From Fonsecaea monophora (lineage: Eukaryota > Ascomycota > Eurotiomycetes > Chaetothyriales > Herpotrichiellaceae), in assembly GCF_001642475.1 (NCBI RefSeq), contig NW_019174082.1, forward strand, positions 1-59,243: a DNA stretch of 59,243 bases, read 5' to 3'. Under the pieces are notes generated by a model. It was not told where the DNA came from, searched no databases, and saw nothing but the letters and a program-made list of their open reading frames with translations. A program made the translations under genes and the position numbers. How positions within the stretch are numbered: position 1 is the first letter of the stretch; the number at the start of each line of letters is the position of its first letter. This document shows, one piece after another, positions 32,735 through 42,317 of the stretch.

Positions 32735-34500
32735 TCCACAACCATCATCCCGCCAACCTCCAATCCACCATCCACCATCCACCATCGGGCCATCAGCCAT
32801 CAGCCGTGGCCCATCTGCAGCAGCATCCATCCATCACATGGCAAAGTCAAAACCCAAAAGTCAAAGCAGAAGCTGTAGCAATTGCTAATAATTGGGGAAG
32901 CTCAGGACAAATCTCATCTCCCGACCGGCAGGTTCTCCTCTCTGTTGCCTCAAACCTCTTACTCGTCGAGTCGAGTCGTTTCTTCTCTCTCCCTCGGCGA
33001 TAAATAGCGGATGGCAAACTTCGACAGATGCCCCCCAAGAAAGAAACCACCATGTCGCCCTGGTCCTGTCCAAGATTGGTTCAATCACCGTCCGTCATCC
33101 CCATCACCCATCAAGCACCGTTCCACCCTCTAACTGCGCACTTGGCCCCTAACGAGCTAGGCGCAGTTGGTGCAAGCTGCGACCATGGCTGACCACGTTT
33201 CATCTTTCCAAGGACCTACCCCTTTCTCTGGGGGTTTGCTTTTGATTAGGGCTATCAATCACTAGACCATGTACTATCGAGTCACCGGCGACTGGCCTGA
33301 CTAACTTGAACGTCGACCGTCGATTGTCTGTTGGTATCAAGATATTTTACCTTTGGCAGAGCCTGGCACCCTTTTAGCCTTCGATCCCGCCATCTTGCGC
33401 CTATCCGAGACAAACCGAGGAATTGGGTTTTTTCCAGAAACATTAAGAAAAAGAGCCACGAGGAAAACATGCGAGAGGTGGGCGGGCCTCTCTCTGCAGA
33501 GTCCTCAGTCCTGACTGGCGCACCCCCTTGTCCGGGCTGCTGCAACTGGCGGCTTGGTCTCGAAAGGTGGCTGCCACGTTGCTGCTGCAGCTGACCCTGG
33601 CTGTGAAACAACAGCTTGCGTCCGCATTGGTTCGGTCAAAAGTCCAGCCCGGTAAACTTTTCCCTTAGCACCTTGTCAGCCCTCACCAAAGCCTCAGTCG
33701 CCCGAAAGCCCACCGACACTAGGTACCATTATTTCCAAACTAGGCGACCACTTGGAGAGCTCTAGAGCGATACAGCGTACGTTTTGCCAACCCTTGGCTT
33801 GACAGAGTTTCCATCCACAGGCACTCCCTTCAGACTTGTACACTGCATGTCGCTCTGTACTCATATGCACTGTCTGCTATAAGTACCACACGTTTGCCGT
33901 GCGAGAACAGCATGGCCCATTCAACACTAGAAGGGCTGGTTGACGGACGAGCGCACTGACCACCGAGTCCTAGGAGTTTTGGATTGTCTGGGTATGGAGA
34001 GAAATGATCTGAGACTGACCGGGTTCTAGTATTCCTGTTGATCTTCATGGCCTATCTCCACGTCTACCAAATTTACAAAGGTATTGGGTTACGTACCAAG
34101 TACTCGGTACCTAGTACTCGTACACATTGGAGTTTCACCTCGTACTCCATTTTTTCAGTCTCCCCGAGCATTCACTTCCATTCTTTCCCAACCAATCCAA
34201 GTTCCCTTCAGAACTGGACTTTACGTATACTCGTAAGGTATCCAGCCTCGGACAGGCATTTTCCGGCCATGTCCACCTGCACGTCAAGTTCAGCTCGAGT
34301 CCCACTATAAATTGCATGAATCCGACGGGAGCCTAGGTTGGCACCCAATGGGGCGCTCTGTTCTTCCGGCCATCCCGTACTATTCTTGCTGAGAAGACAG
34401 AGAGTCAGAAAGGGGATAACCTTGCGTCACCACTACGACCAACGACCTTGCCAAGCTGAATGTTCTCCCACGGCACCGCAAGGGTGATGTACTAAATCGC

Positions 34501-34576
34501 CCCCAGAAAGGGAACATCCCACCCCAAAAAGGGACATCCCCCCAGAAAGGGAATTGCCCCCAGAAAGGGAACATCC
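34501..34576. repeat. Imperfect tandem repeat, four ~18-21 bp units
   Basis: Units start at 34501, 34522, 34540 and 34558 with consensus CCCCAGAAAGGGAACATC. Variants are CCCCAAAAAGGGACATCC and a GAATTGC ending. Each unit has a pyrimidine half (CCCC) and a purine half (AGAAAGGG). Translation on the minus strand gives FPFWG repeats, which I regard as incidental. Confidence 0.85.
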
Positions 34577-35225
34577 CCCAAGGAGTCTCAGCCTCGCAAG
34601 ACTTACACACATAGCATCAAGTGTTTATTCTCTTTTGCTTTCACGACACAAGACAGATAGCGCCACTAGTGTCTGTTTACAGCAATTTCTCAGCTTGAAA
34701 GTTGAAAACCATGAATCCAAATGACATTGGGAAGTCTGACTTCAGAGGTAGTGTGGGAGTGTGGTCGCGTTCGAAACCACCGTACCTCATAGACCATAGG
34801 TACAGGGACAGGTAACTAGGTAGACAGACATCCCGCACCTCCCTTTGCGTTTGGTCAGTCAGTCAATCAGTGTCTCCCTTGTTCACCGCCACTTGTGGTA
34901 CTTCTCTGGTACATTTGGTCAAGGCCAGTCCAGTGCATCGAATTCAGTTCAGTTCAATTCAAAATCCTACGGGCCAAGAGCAGAAGCTTGTAGAGCCAGA
35001 CCCAGACCCAGAGGTCTCCCTGTCTTCTGAACCGAACTGATGGTACACATCCCCTGCCTACCCAGGTACCTAGTTAGCTACCTAGTAACTAAATTACCAA
35101 GGAAATCATCTACTCGTACCCTCGTATGTACAGTACCTTTGTACTACCGGGGGTACATTCTCAGCTTGCAGAGTAAGGAGGACATGGCTACATATGCAGG
35201 TAGGATATACGTGCCTCGTACACTG

Positions 35226-35350
35226 GGTAGGGAAGTAGGTAGGTAGGTACCGCTAGATAGGCATGTGTGTGTTTGACCTCCGTACGTACCTATGTATGCA
35301 TGTACGTAAGTAAGACTACTAGGTACCTAGCTTGCTAGGTAGGTAGGTAC
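35226..35350. repeat. GGTA/TACC-rich low-complexity zone
   Basis: Runs of AGGTAGGTAGGTAC occur twice (about 35228-35251 and 35335-35350), with many TACGTA and GTAC words between. This belongs to the same repeat vocabulary seen at 21912-21931. Confidence 0.7.
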
Positions 35351-35803
35351 TGGGCACCACGAGTACTCGTACCAAGTACCAACCAGGTCCTTCGCAGGCA
35401 TGCAATGGTCCTCCCATATCACGTCAAACCCGCAGCGTTGTGCACAGTAATACGAGTAAAAAGCAACGGGGGTATTCCCTGGTAGGTACCACAAGCGGGT
35501 ATTTAGGTACCCGCGTGCTTGTGTACTTGTACTTGTAGCAGTACTCAAAAATCATCTCTTCCCGACCGTACCATTTCTCGGTCTATCCATACTCGGTACA
35601 TACATCCGTTGATTGTCCATGGTCTCCATGTTCTCCATCCATGGTTCACTCATGGTCGTATCATCCTCCCTTGGGGGTATCTAGAACCAACTCATATCCT
35701 GACTGACTTTGCAAAAAGAAGTGCGATGCAATGCAACGAATGCCCAAAAAACACCACCTGAAATCCATGTTGGCGTCAATGCTTTTTGACGGCGTGTGAG
35801 GCT

Positions 35804-38800
35804 CTACCACCTCCTGCCATAGACTTCATGCTCCTTCCACGCTTTCTTCTTGCCATCGCTCACACGAGTCTTGTCGCGTCGGTCGCCTGCGCTACCATTC
35901 GTCCCTCCCAATGACCCATATTCGCTTGCAGCCTGCGACGAATTAGACAGCGAAGACGTGTCTCGGCTCGCATCTAGCAATCCCCTCGACCGGCCTTTTC
36001 CCATCCCAACTTCCTCCACATCCACGGGGTGTTCCGACTCCGCCTCCCGCCCAAACAGCCTCAACATATCCTGCATGTTCAGTCTCATTGCGCCCTTCTT
36101 GCCCTGGCCCTCAATGGTCGCCTTGGCTAGCTCGCGCTTCTTCTCCTGTAACTCCAGGATTCGTTCCTCTACCGTCCCCTTGATGGTGATCTTGTACACT
36201 TTGACGTCTTGAGTCTGGTTCAGTCGATGGACACGATCTATCGCCTGTTCTTCCACAAAGGGGTTCCAGAACGGCTCCAGTATCACCACCCTCGACGCCG
36301 CGGTCAAGTTTAATCCCAAGCTTCCCGCACGGAGAGAACAGAGGAGGACACGTGTAGAAGGATCCTGGCGGAGAGCGTTGAGAGAGGCCTCGCGTGCGTC
36401 GTTACGCATCTTTCCGTCGTATCGGACATAGTGCATACGATTTGAACGGAGAAATGGTTCGATCAGATCGAGCATGGACGTGAAGAAGGAGAAGACGATG
36501 TATTTGTGAGTGTGCGAGTCCTCGCGGAGAATGGAGAGGAGCTGTCGGATTTTGGTGGACTGGAGAACCGTGGGTGCTGCATCGCTAGAGTCATCGGATG
36601 AGGAGTATTCGTCGTCGTCCTCATCTTCTTCGCCAACAGAAGAGGTCTCTTCTTCGTCTTCGTGCTTCTCGTCTCCATCATCCTCATCATCGCTGTCCTC
36701 CACAACGCGCCTCGCTTGTTTTCGCTGACTTCTGACCGTCTTCTGCTCTTGCTTCTGTCGTTTCTCCTTCTTCGTCTTCTTCATCTCATTCACATAATCC
36801 GTCTGCTTGTCGAGATCTTCTTGGCACTCAGGACATCGGATCGCGCCTTTAGCAGTCTCTCTCGATGTCAACTCGATCTGACACATATCGCATCTCTTGG
36901 TCTCCATACTAAGGCCACCGAGCATGTTCGCAATGCTGTCCATGTCGTCTTCCGTACTCGCCTTTCTGCGACTTGGTGTCTGCATGCCACTTGATGCATC
37001 AGTCTCGGTACTCAAGTCGCTTCCCGTAAGCTTTGGATGATTGCACGCTTGTCGAAGTCGCATAAGAAGGACTAATGCCGACGCATAACTCATCTTATTC
37101 CCCGCCATCATCATCTCAAGACTCCGATCTGTCCTGGACTCCAGACGTTTGTAGAACTCTCGCTCTTGGTCTGTAAAGTCCGCTTCAACGTTATGAACAG
37201 TTCGTCCGACGATCTTGAACCCAGGATCTTTGCCTCCTTCGGCTGAACCTCCTTTACCGCCTTCGTTTGAGTGCTCCTGTTTGAGAATATCCTTCGTTCT
37301 CCGCTTCATGAAGCTTTTCAAGATGAGTCTCAGTCTCTTAACCGCAAGACCGCCCTTTCCATTATTCATGGGTTTGGTGATATTCTCGCGCCACTCATTG
37401 AGGTCACAGTAAGGCTTGATGCGGAGGAAATGGATGAGACTTTGGAGCTCGTCAAGACCGTTCTGCATCGGGGTTCCAGTCAGACACCAGCGGTATGCAG
37501 CATCGAGAGCACAAGCCGCCTTGGAAGCTTTCGCATTGCGGTTCTTGATGGAATGGGCCTCATCCAGAATAATCCTATACCAGTGGACCCCGAAGCATCC
37601 CACTTTGAGCGATTCTGAGCATCCAGCATGTTCCGATGACAGCGTTTGGTAAGTCGTGATGACAATATCGTACTTCTTCAAGTCTTTGTAGCTTTTTGTT
37701 CTCTGCGGTCCATGATGCACGCAGATTTTGAGGGCGTGGTCTTCGTCGACGCGATCCTTAAGTTCTCCTTCCCACTGTCTGATCAGCGCGAGGGGAGCAA
37801 CGACAAGCGTGCCTTTGGCGACGCTTTCCGGCAACTTTCGCTTGCTCTTTTCCAATTCTTCGGCACTGGGCTTCGGGTTACTAAGAATGAGAGCGATCGA
37901 CTGTATCGTCTTCCCCAGGCCCATATCGTCCGCCAGAATACCGCCGTAAGTCCTATTCTTGCCGGTTTCCTTGCCGACCATCCAGTCGACACCGTCAATT
38001 TGATGTGGTAAGAGCTTTACTTTCAACCCCGGGACGACACCATCGTCTTCTTCTCCTTCATCCGCCTCCTCTTGTGATGGTTCGCTCTTGTCTGCACTGT
38101 TGACCGACATGTCTTTGACCATATCTGCCAGATCGGCCACCTTCTTGTCCAGCTCCTTCTTTCTCCGCCTGGTCCTTGGTTTGTCCTCTTCGTCCTCAAA
38201 CGCACCTTCAAGTAGAGCTTTGATGCTTTCATTCGCCTGGGAGGAATTCATGTACGTGGATGGGTCGGCCATTTCATAATGGTCGGCTCGAAAGAAAGTG
38301 TTGTTCGCGGGGGCCGCTGGACGTGTAAACGTGGGCCTATCCTGAGTCAAGTCTATCACAGTCGGGCGAAAGTATGGATTTGGAGGCTGTTGGGACGAAA
38401 AGGTGGGAGCGACAACCGTGGGCGGCTTCCAGGCAGGGAAGTTTCCAGGTTTGGCGATCTCATAGAAATCATCGTCCCCATCAGACGGTCGAGAAGAGCT
38501 GGGTCTAGGCGGCTGTCCGGTGGCCCGTCCGTTGAGCGCTTGCAGAGGATTTGCGACAACATGAGGTTTGTGTAGCTCTGGTCTTTGTACAGGTCTCTTC
38601 GCTGATACGAAAAGGTTTGAATATTTGTCTTGTTGCTGATTCCCGCTCACCTGGCGTGGAGCTGATGTATTGGCACTCGCGCCTGGTCGCATGAGCGGTT
38701 GAGATCTTGCGTATGGCTGTGGCGATGCTCCAGGCATTGATGGCCTCCCAAACTGAGGTTGCTCTGCCAGGGCATTCTTGAGATCTGGATACAAAGGCTG

Positions 38801-39082
38801 CGTAGTCAGAGGTGCATCGCTGTCATGTACCTTTTCTCTGTGCTGGAGATCTGGGGCAGGCTGCGAGTTACCCATGGCCGGGGCGAGCGGGTTGCGAGGG
38901 GCTTGCTGTTCCCGCACCATCTCGACGCTGGTAGGCAAGTGGAATGTAAAATCGAAGAATTGTGGCGTCCGTCTTGTCGCAACTGCAGGTGTAACATAGG
39001 GCTGGGTCCCTCCGCTCACAGATTTTGGGATATATAGTCGTGACGCAGGTCTTGAGATCGTGGTTTGAGCTGGCAAGGCCAC
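35804..39082 (-). CDS. SNF2-family ATPase, Rad5/Uls1-like
   Basis: A nuclear DNA translocase with 1092 open codons. Motif I is ADDMGLGKTIQS (about 395), II is LDEAHSIKN (about 525), III is LTGTPMQNGLDELQS. The C-lobe has SLRAGSLGLNLTAASRVV and AIDRVHRLNQTQDVKVY. A zinc-binding insert sits between the lobes (CDMC...CPEC); it keeps two CxxC pairs rather than a full RING. It is followed by a basic and then an acidic region, DSDDEDDGDEKHEDEEE. The N-terminus is Pro/Gln-rich and disordered. The codon at 39082 is GTG and no in-frame ATG lies between it and the upstream stop. The true start is therefore either an unfound upstream exon (CTAAC and CCAG near 39075-39092 fit an acceptor) or Met55 at 38920. 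Likely DNA repair or SUMO-linked remodelling, by family. Confidence 0.85.
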   Translation of the reverse strand: MALPAQTTISRPASRLYIPKSVSGGTQPYVTPAVATRRTPQFFDFTFHLPTSVEMVREQQAPRNPLAPAMGNSQPAPDLQHREKVHDSDAPLTTQPLYPDLKNALAEQPQFGRPSMPGASPQPYARSQPLMRPGASANTSAPRQVSGNQQQDKYSNLFVSAKRPVQRPELHKPHVVANPLQALNGRATGQPPRPSSSRPSDGDDDFYEIAKPGNFPAWKPPTVVAPTFSSQQPPNPYFRPTVIDLTQDRPTFTRPAAPANNTFFRADHYEMADPSTYMNSSQANESIKALLEGAFEDEEDKPRTRRRKKELDKKVADLADMVKDMSVNSADKSEPSQEEADEGEEDDGVVPGLKVKLLPHQIDGVDWMVGKETGKNRTYGGILADDMGLGKTIQSIALILSNPKPSAEELEKSKRKLPESVAKGTLVVAPLALIRQWEGELKDRVDEDHALKICVHHGPQRTKSYKDLKKYDIVITTYQTLSSEHAGCSESLKVGCFGVHWYRIILDEAHSIKNRNAKASKAACALDAAYRWCLTGTPMQNGLDELQSLIHFLRIKPYCDLNEWRENITKPMNNGKGGLAVKRLRLILKSFMKRRTKDILKQEHSNEGGKGGSAEGGKDPGFKIVGRTVHNVEADFTDQEREFYKRLESRTDRSLEMMMAGNKMSYASALVLLMRLRQACNHPKLTGSDLSTETDASSGMQTPSRRKASTEDDMDSIANMLGGLSMETKRCDMCQIELTSRETAKGAIRCPECQEDLDKQTDYVNEMKKTKKEKRQKQEQKTVRSQRKQARRVVEDSDDEDDGDEKHEDEEETSSVGEEDEDDDEYSSSDDSSDAAPTVLQSTKIRQLLSILREDSHTHKYIVFSFFTSMLDLIEPFLRSNRMHYVRYDGKMRNDAREASLNALRQDPSTRVLLCSLRAGSLGLNLTAASRVVILEPFWNPFVEEQAIDRVHRLNQTQDVKVYKITIKGTVEERILELQEKKRELAKATIEGQGKKGAMRLNMQDMLRLFGREAESEHPVDVEEVGMGKGRSRGLLDASRDTSSLSNSSQAASEYGSLGGTNGSAGDRRDKTRVSDGKKKAWKEHEVYGRRW

Positions 39083-40179
39083 AGGCAGGCGTTAGGCAGA
39101 GGTTGTCCAGGCAACCCGAGTGATTGGTCCTAAGCGGGGTCTAGAACATGCAAATTGTCAACCCCGTCTGGCGGAGGTTTGCGATAACCAAAGTTCTAAG
39201 TCATTCAGCGTTCGGCGGAGCGTTGAGGATGTTAAGTCGGTTGGATGTGCTTGATCAATACTGAGGGGCGCGCAGGTTTTATTTGCTTGTTGCTTGACAA
39301 TCGTCCGTCATCCGTGAAAGAGTGAATCCTTTGTTGACATTGGTGTTTTCTAGAGGCGGACGCAATAGCATCTATCGTGTGTATCGCAAAGTCAGGTTAC
39401 CATGAAGATTGAGAGGTGGGAATTTGTTGTTCGCACTGTTGACATCATATGCAAGGCTGTGATGGTTGGTTTCTGGGGTAACTTTCCGAGCCAAGGCACA
39501 GCTACAAAATACTCCGTAATCTTAGGTACGAGTGTATTTTGAGGAGACAAGGAGAGTAGGAGCCGGGATTTTTGGTTTCTCGAGCGTTATAACGAGAACG
39601 CGAAGAGAGCTCCGCATGACCTATCTGTTTCTCTCATACGTCCTGGTCATTTACAACGCATTACACGTGGTTCATGGACGCGTCCACCATATGCTCCCAG
39701 AATACCATCGCCCACTGCCGCCGTATGTTTGGCCTGACTACGTGTTTGATGTCGAAAACTTGTTCAAATAAAGGAATGGCAATGCTTCGATGCTTGTGTT
39801 CCTCCCGTTTGTTGTTGGGCTCTCCTTCAAAGTCAATTCCTTTGTCGCAATTTCTTGGTCTGCGAAACCGCGAAATGATCTCGACTTCTTCCTCCTGTCG
39901 TCTGTCTCCAGGTCGTGGAGACCAGCTTCAAGAAAAATAGACCGTGTAAAGGCCAAAGTCACTCGCCAAACTGAATCAGACGGCGCTCAGTGGCTGCCTG
40001 GCTAAGGATTCTTTCCATGATGGATTGCTGAATCAACAAATGTTTCTTCTCTCCAGCTAGACCATCTTTGATCCATGATCCTGGGGTTTTCCCATCTCTA
40101 GGTGATGTGTGATATCTGTCGATACATGCTAAATGCTAAATGTCCTTCGCATCTGGCATGCCGAAAGCTCTCCTCAAAC
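39083..40179. other. Intergenic (SNF2 5' region)
   Basis: The 1.1 kb upstream of the SNF2 frame. It contains a CCAAT box (minus strand, about 39123-39128) and the X-box-like site at 39101-39116. A missing first exon of the SNF2 gene may lie here. ORF 39532-39771 (plus) has no recognisable motif. Confidence 0.5.
39101..39116. promoter_or_regulatory. X-box-like (RFX/Crt1) near-palindrome
   Basis: GGTTGTCCAGGCAACC has arms GGTTG/CAACC and matches 11 of 14 positions of the RFX-type consensus GTTGCCATGGCAAC by my count. It lies just upstream of a SNF2 gene of a repair-associated family. RFX/Crt1 proteins repress DNA-damage genes in yeast. It might equally be in a 5' UTR or intron. Confidence 0.3.
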
Positions 40180-41220
40180 TCACCGATTCAGGCTGAAGAT
40201 ATTGCCAGTGTGAGGAGGTTTCCGTACCAACCTGATTTTGCCCAAGCAATTGACTTTATTGCCTGCGCTCTCCAAGTTGCTTTGGCTGATTTGCTCCGTC
40301 CTCCTCGCCTTCTCTGTCTGTTTGTGGTGGGTCGCCAGCAATGCCCTTTGTTGTGAAGGCGGTAAGTGTAGCAGACTTCTCCGGTCACTTGCACGGAGTT
40401 GGGCGAGTTGGTTGTTGAGCGTGCATTCTTGCTTCAGTGCTCTCGTGCTCAATGCGCCCTGGGAAGGAGAGGGTGTGCGGTTAGCATTCGAGGCTGGCTC
40501 GGCATCAGTGTTTGACTGCGAAGCCGAGGTCGAGGTCGAAGTCGGTGGTACTTGGTCGGGCGTAGAGGCTACGATGTCGAGGCCATGTTTGTCGGGCCGT
40601 TTTGATGGCCGTCGTTTCCTCGATCTGGCTTGCGATGGAAGGTGGGTGTCATCGGGGCCGTGCATGGCGTGGAGATGTCGCAGTAGGTCCTCTTTTGCAT
40701 GTGGCAATGAGTCGTCAAACAGCTCTCTGAGCTCGGCATCCTCATCCGCAATGTCGTATTTGCAATGCCCCTTGGCCATCATGTGCTGCTGCACCGCCTC
40801 GAGAGTGTTCCGTTGCGTCCCACAATAGAGACACTCGTGCCGCCCGGAGATGATGAGATGGAAGTAGGCGAGGAGGGTCCCGACATCTACCAGCAGATGC
40901 GCCGGGTCGATGTACAAGCCATGTGCTTTTAACATGTGGGCCAAATTCTGGTCGAGGTCTGGGCTCTCCTGGTTGCAGAATAAACACTGCGCCTCGTCGA
41001 AATCGTCGACGTCCTCATCGAATTCGTAGTCGCCATCAAACTCGTCGCAGTCGTCGGCCGCAGAGGATGAGTCGACGATATCTTTTCTGGTGTTGTCATT
41101 ACTCGCAATCTGTTCCCCAAGCGTGACAGTAGTAAGGACGTCGCTTTGACTCGATTCAGCATTCATAGTAGTCGTTGTGATAGTAGTAGTGGTGGTATTA
41201 GCGCCACTGCCCAGCGGCAT
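40180..41220 (-). CDS. Rei1-like C2H2 protein lacking the N-terminal fingers
   Basis: A 346-aa intronless frame from ATG 41220 (MPLGSGANTTTTTITTTT); a second Met follows the Thr tract. The acidic region DEFDGDYEFDEDVDDFDEAQ leads into a zf-C2H2_2-type pair: CLFCNQESPDLDQNLAHML (C-x2-C...H), the LLVDVGTLLAYFH segment, then CLYCG...LEAVQQHMMAKGHC with YDIADEDAELRELFD. This is the central core of Rei1/ZNF622, the cytoplasmic 60S maturation factor. The usual first finger block, with the RAHYRSDWHRYN-type motif, is absent. Upstream of 41220 there is no frame supplying it. The tail (LLHLPPSQQRALLATHH) vaguely matches the Rei1 C-terminus, but ends in an unrelated segment. It is likely a truncated paralogue; the true REI1 would then be elsewhere. 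Confidence 0.75.
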   Translation of the reverse strand: MPLGSGANTTTTTITTTTMNAESSQSDVLTTVTLGEQIASNDNTRKDIVDSSSAADDCDEFDGDYEFDEDVDDFDEAQCLFCNQESPDLDQNLAHMLKAHGLYIDPAHLLVDVGTLLAYFHLIISGRHECLYCGTQRNTLEAVQQHMMAKGHCKYDIADEDAELRELFDDSLPHAKEDLLRHLHAMHGPDDTHLPSQARSRKRRPSKRPDKHGLDIVASTPDQVPPTSTSTSASQSNTDAEPASNANRTPSPSQGALSTRALKQECTLNNQLAQLRASDRRSLLHLPPSQQRALLATHHKQTEKARRTEQISQSNLESAGNKVNCLGKIRLVRKPPHTGNIFSLNR

Positions 41221-42317
41221 CAAGGTCGAGAAAGTTTGTAGAGGGGGTAGGTAGGGGGGTAACTCAGATACTGAGGACTAAATGTGTGTTTTGAGAACTG
41301 TAGGGAAATGAACCCTTTTGAATGGGTGCGAGTTCTATGTAGAACCCTTGACGGTGTCTGCAAATCAAGTACGAATGCGTCCATTGTGTGATCTGCTCGT
41401 ATTTCCCCAGTATTTATATCACGCAGAGCTCGACTGTGAGGAAGTATCCAAGTCTTAGAACTCGTCAAGTTCTCGTGTCTCTCTAGAGCCCCTCGCCCCA
41501 TACCTACGCAGGCCAAGCAAATCCGATCATAAGCGAGTAACACCACCACTCGCCGCCCACACCGGTACAGGTCTAGAGTCTACCTAGACCACTTCTCGCA
41601 AGTGACTCACACCAACTCGTTTGGGCATCACAGGAACATGTTCCAGTTTCCCAATACGGCCATCCATCCCCCCGTTCGTTCAGGGCCTAGGCTCGCTGTC
41701 AGTATTCGCGATCCAGCCCACGGGATTAAACACAGCAAGGCGCTGGTCAACAGAGCCCAGCTCTTTGATAGTTGACCCATCGTACAGTCTCGGTCTCTCG
41801 GTCGTGTCGCTCGGGCCACAACATAACCACTCAATTCCCCTCACCTTTTAGATATCTGTCGTCATTTGGTGACACGGACCAACCAGCTCAGCCCTGTTGG
41901 CCCGTCCGCGCTCTCGGCCGCAGCTACGCGCAATTCGTGATGGAAGGGTAACAGTCCTCGAGATGTGGGGTGATGGGTTGGCTCGCAACCCGCGGCATAC
42001 GAGGAAGTGCTGTGTACAAGTATACTGCGTCTCCCGCTGAACAAATGGCGACGCAGGTCGAGTGAGATGCTTCGTCTTGTGTGCGCTGCGCTGGGCCCGA
42101 ATCTGTCCTACCGTGACAAGATTCTCGAGGTTGCATGGACCTTTAATCATAAAGAGAGGCTGATATATATGCGCACCATGGATCTCATGTGTAAAATGCC
42201 GGCTTTATTGAAAGGTAACAAAACAATCAAGCGCCAACATCACCCTGGGTATAGACCTGTTGAACCACCACCAAATGCTCAAGACACTCATCAAACTCAG
42301 CAAAAAGAATGTATCAC
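41221..42317. other. Intergenic
   Basis: The 1.1 kb between the Rei1-like start and the F-box stop. Open frames on the minus strand (41220-41549, 41848-42150) show no motif. No regulatory element is evident. Confidence 0.45.

Larger units (their letters stand above)
31516..35803. other. 4.3-kb gene-free, repeat-bearing interval
   Basis: This is the largest gap in the window. It lies between the STK32-like kinase start and the SNF2 stop. I found no open frame with family motifs, no tRNA-like B box and no transposon ends. It contains (CCAT)7, the 18-bp-scale repeat at 34501-34576, and a 35050-35600 zone dense in GTAC, GGTA and TACC words. Two purine-rich or CT-rich tracts occur near 32614-32690. 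It could house long 5' UTRs, a non-coding RNA or strain-specific DNA. Confidence 0.55.

Noticed and set aside
32528..32830. Minus-strand frame with WMDG repeats
   Set aside because: Produced by the CCAT microsatellite read in translation; no other support.
34380..34610. Minus-strand frame with FPFWG repeats
   Set aside because: It is the translation of the non-coding tandem repeat at 34501-34576; short, no start context and no homologous pattern.
34755..34790. Possible tRNA B box around GCGTTCGAAACCACC
   Set aside because: The sequence only partly matches GGTTCGANNCC, and no acceptor stem, D loop or anticodon arm could be paired around it.
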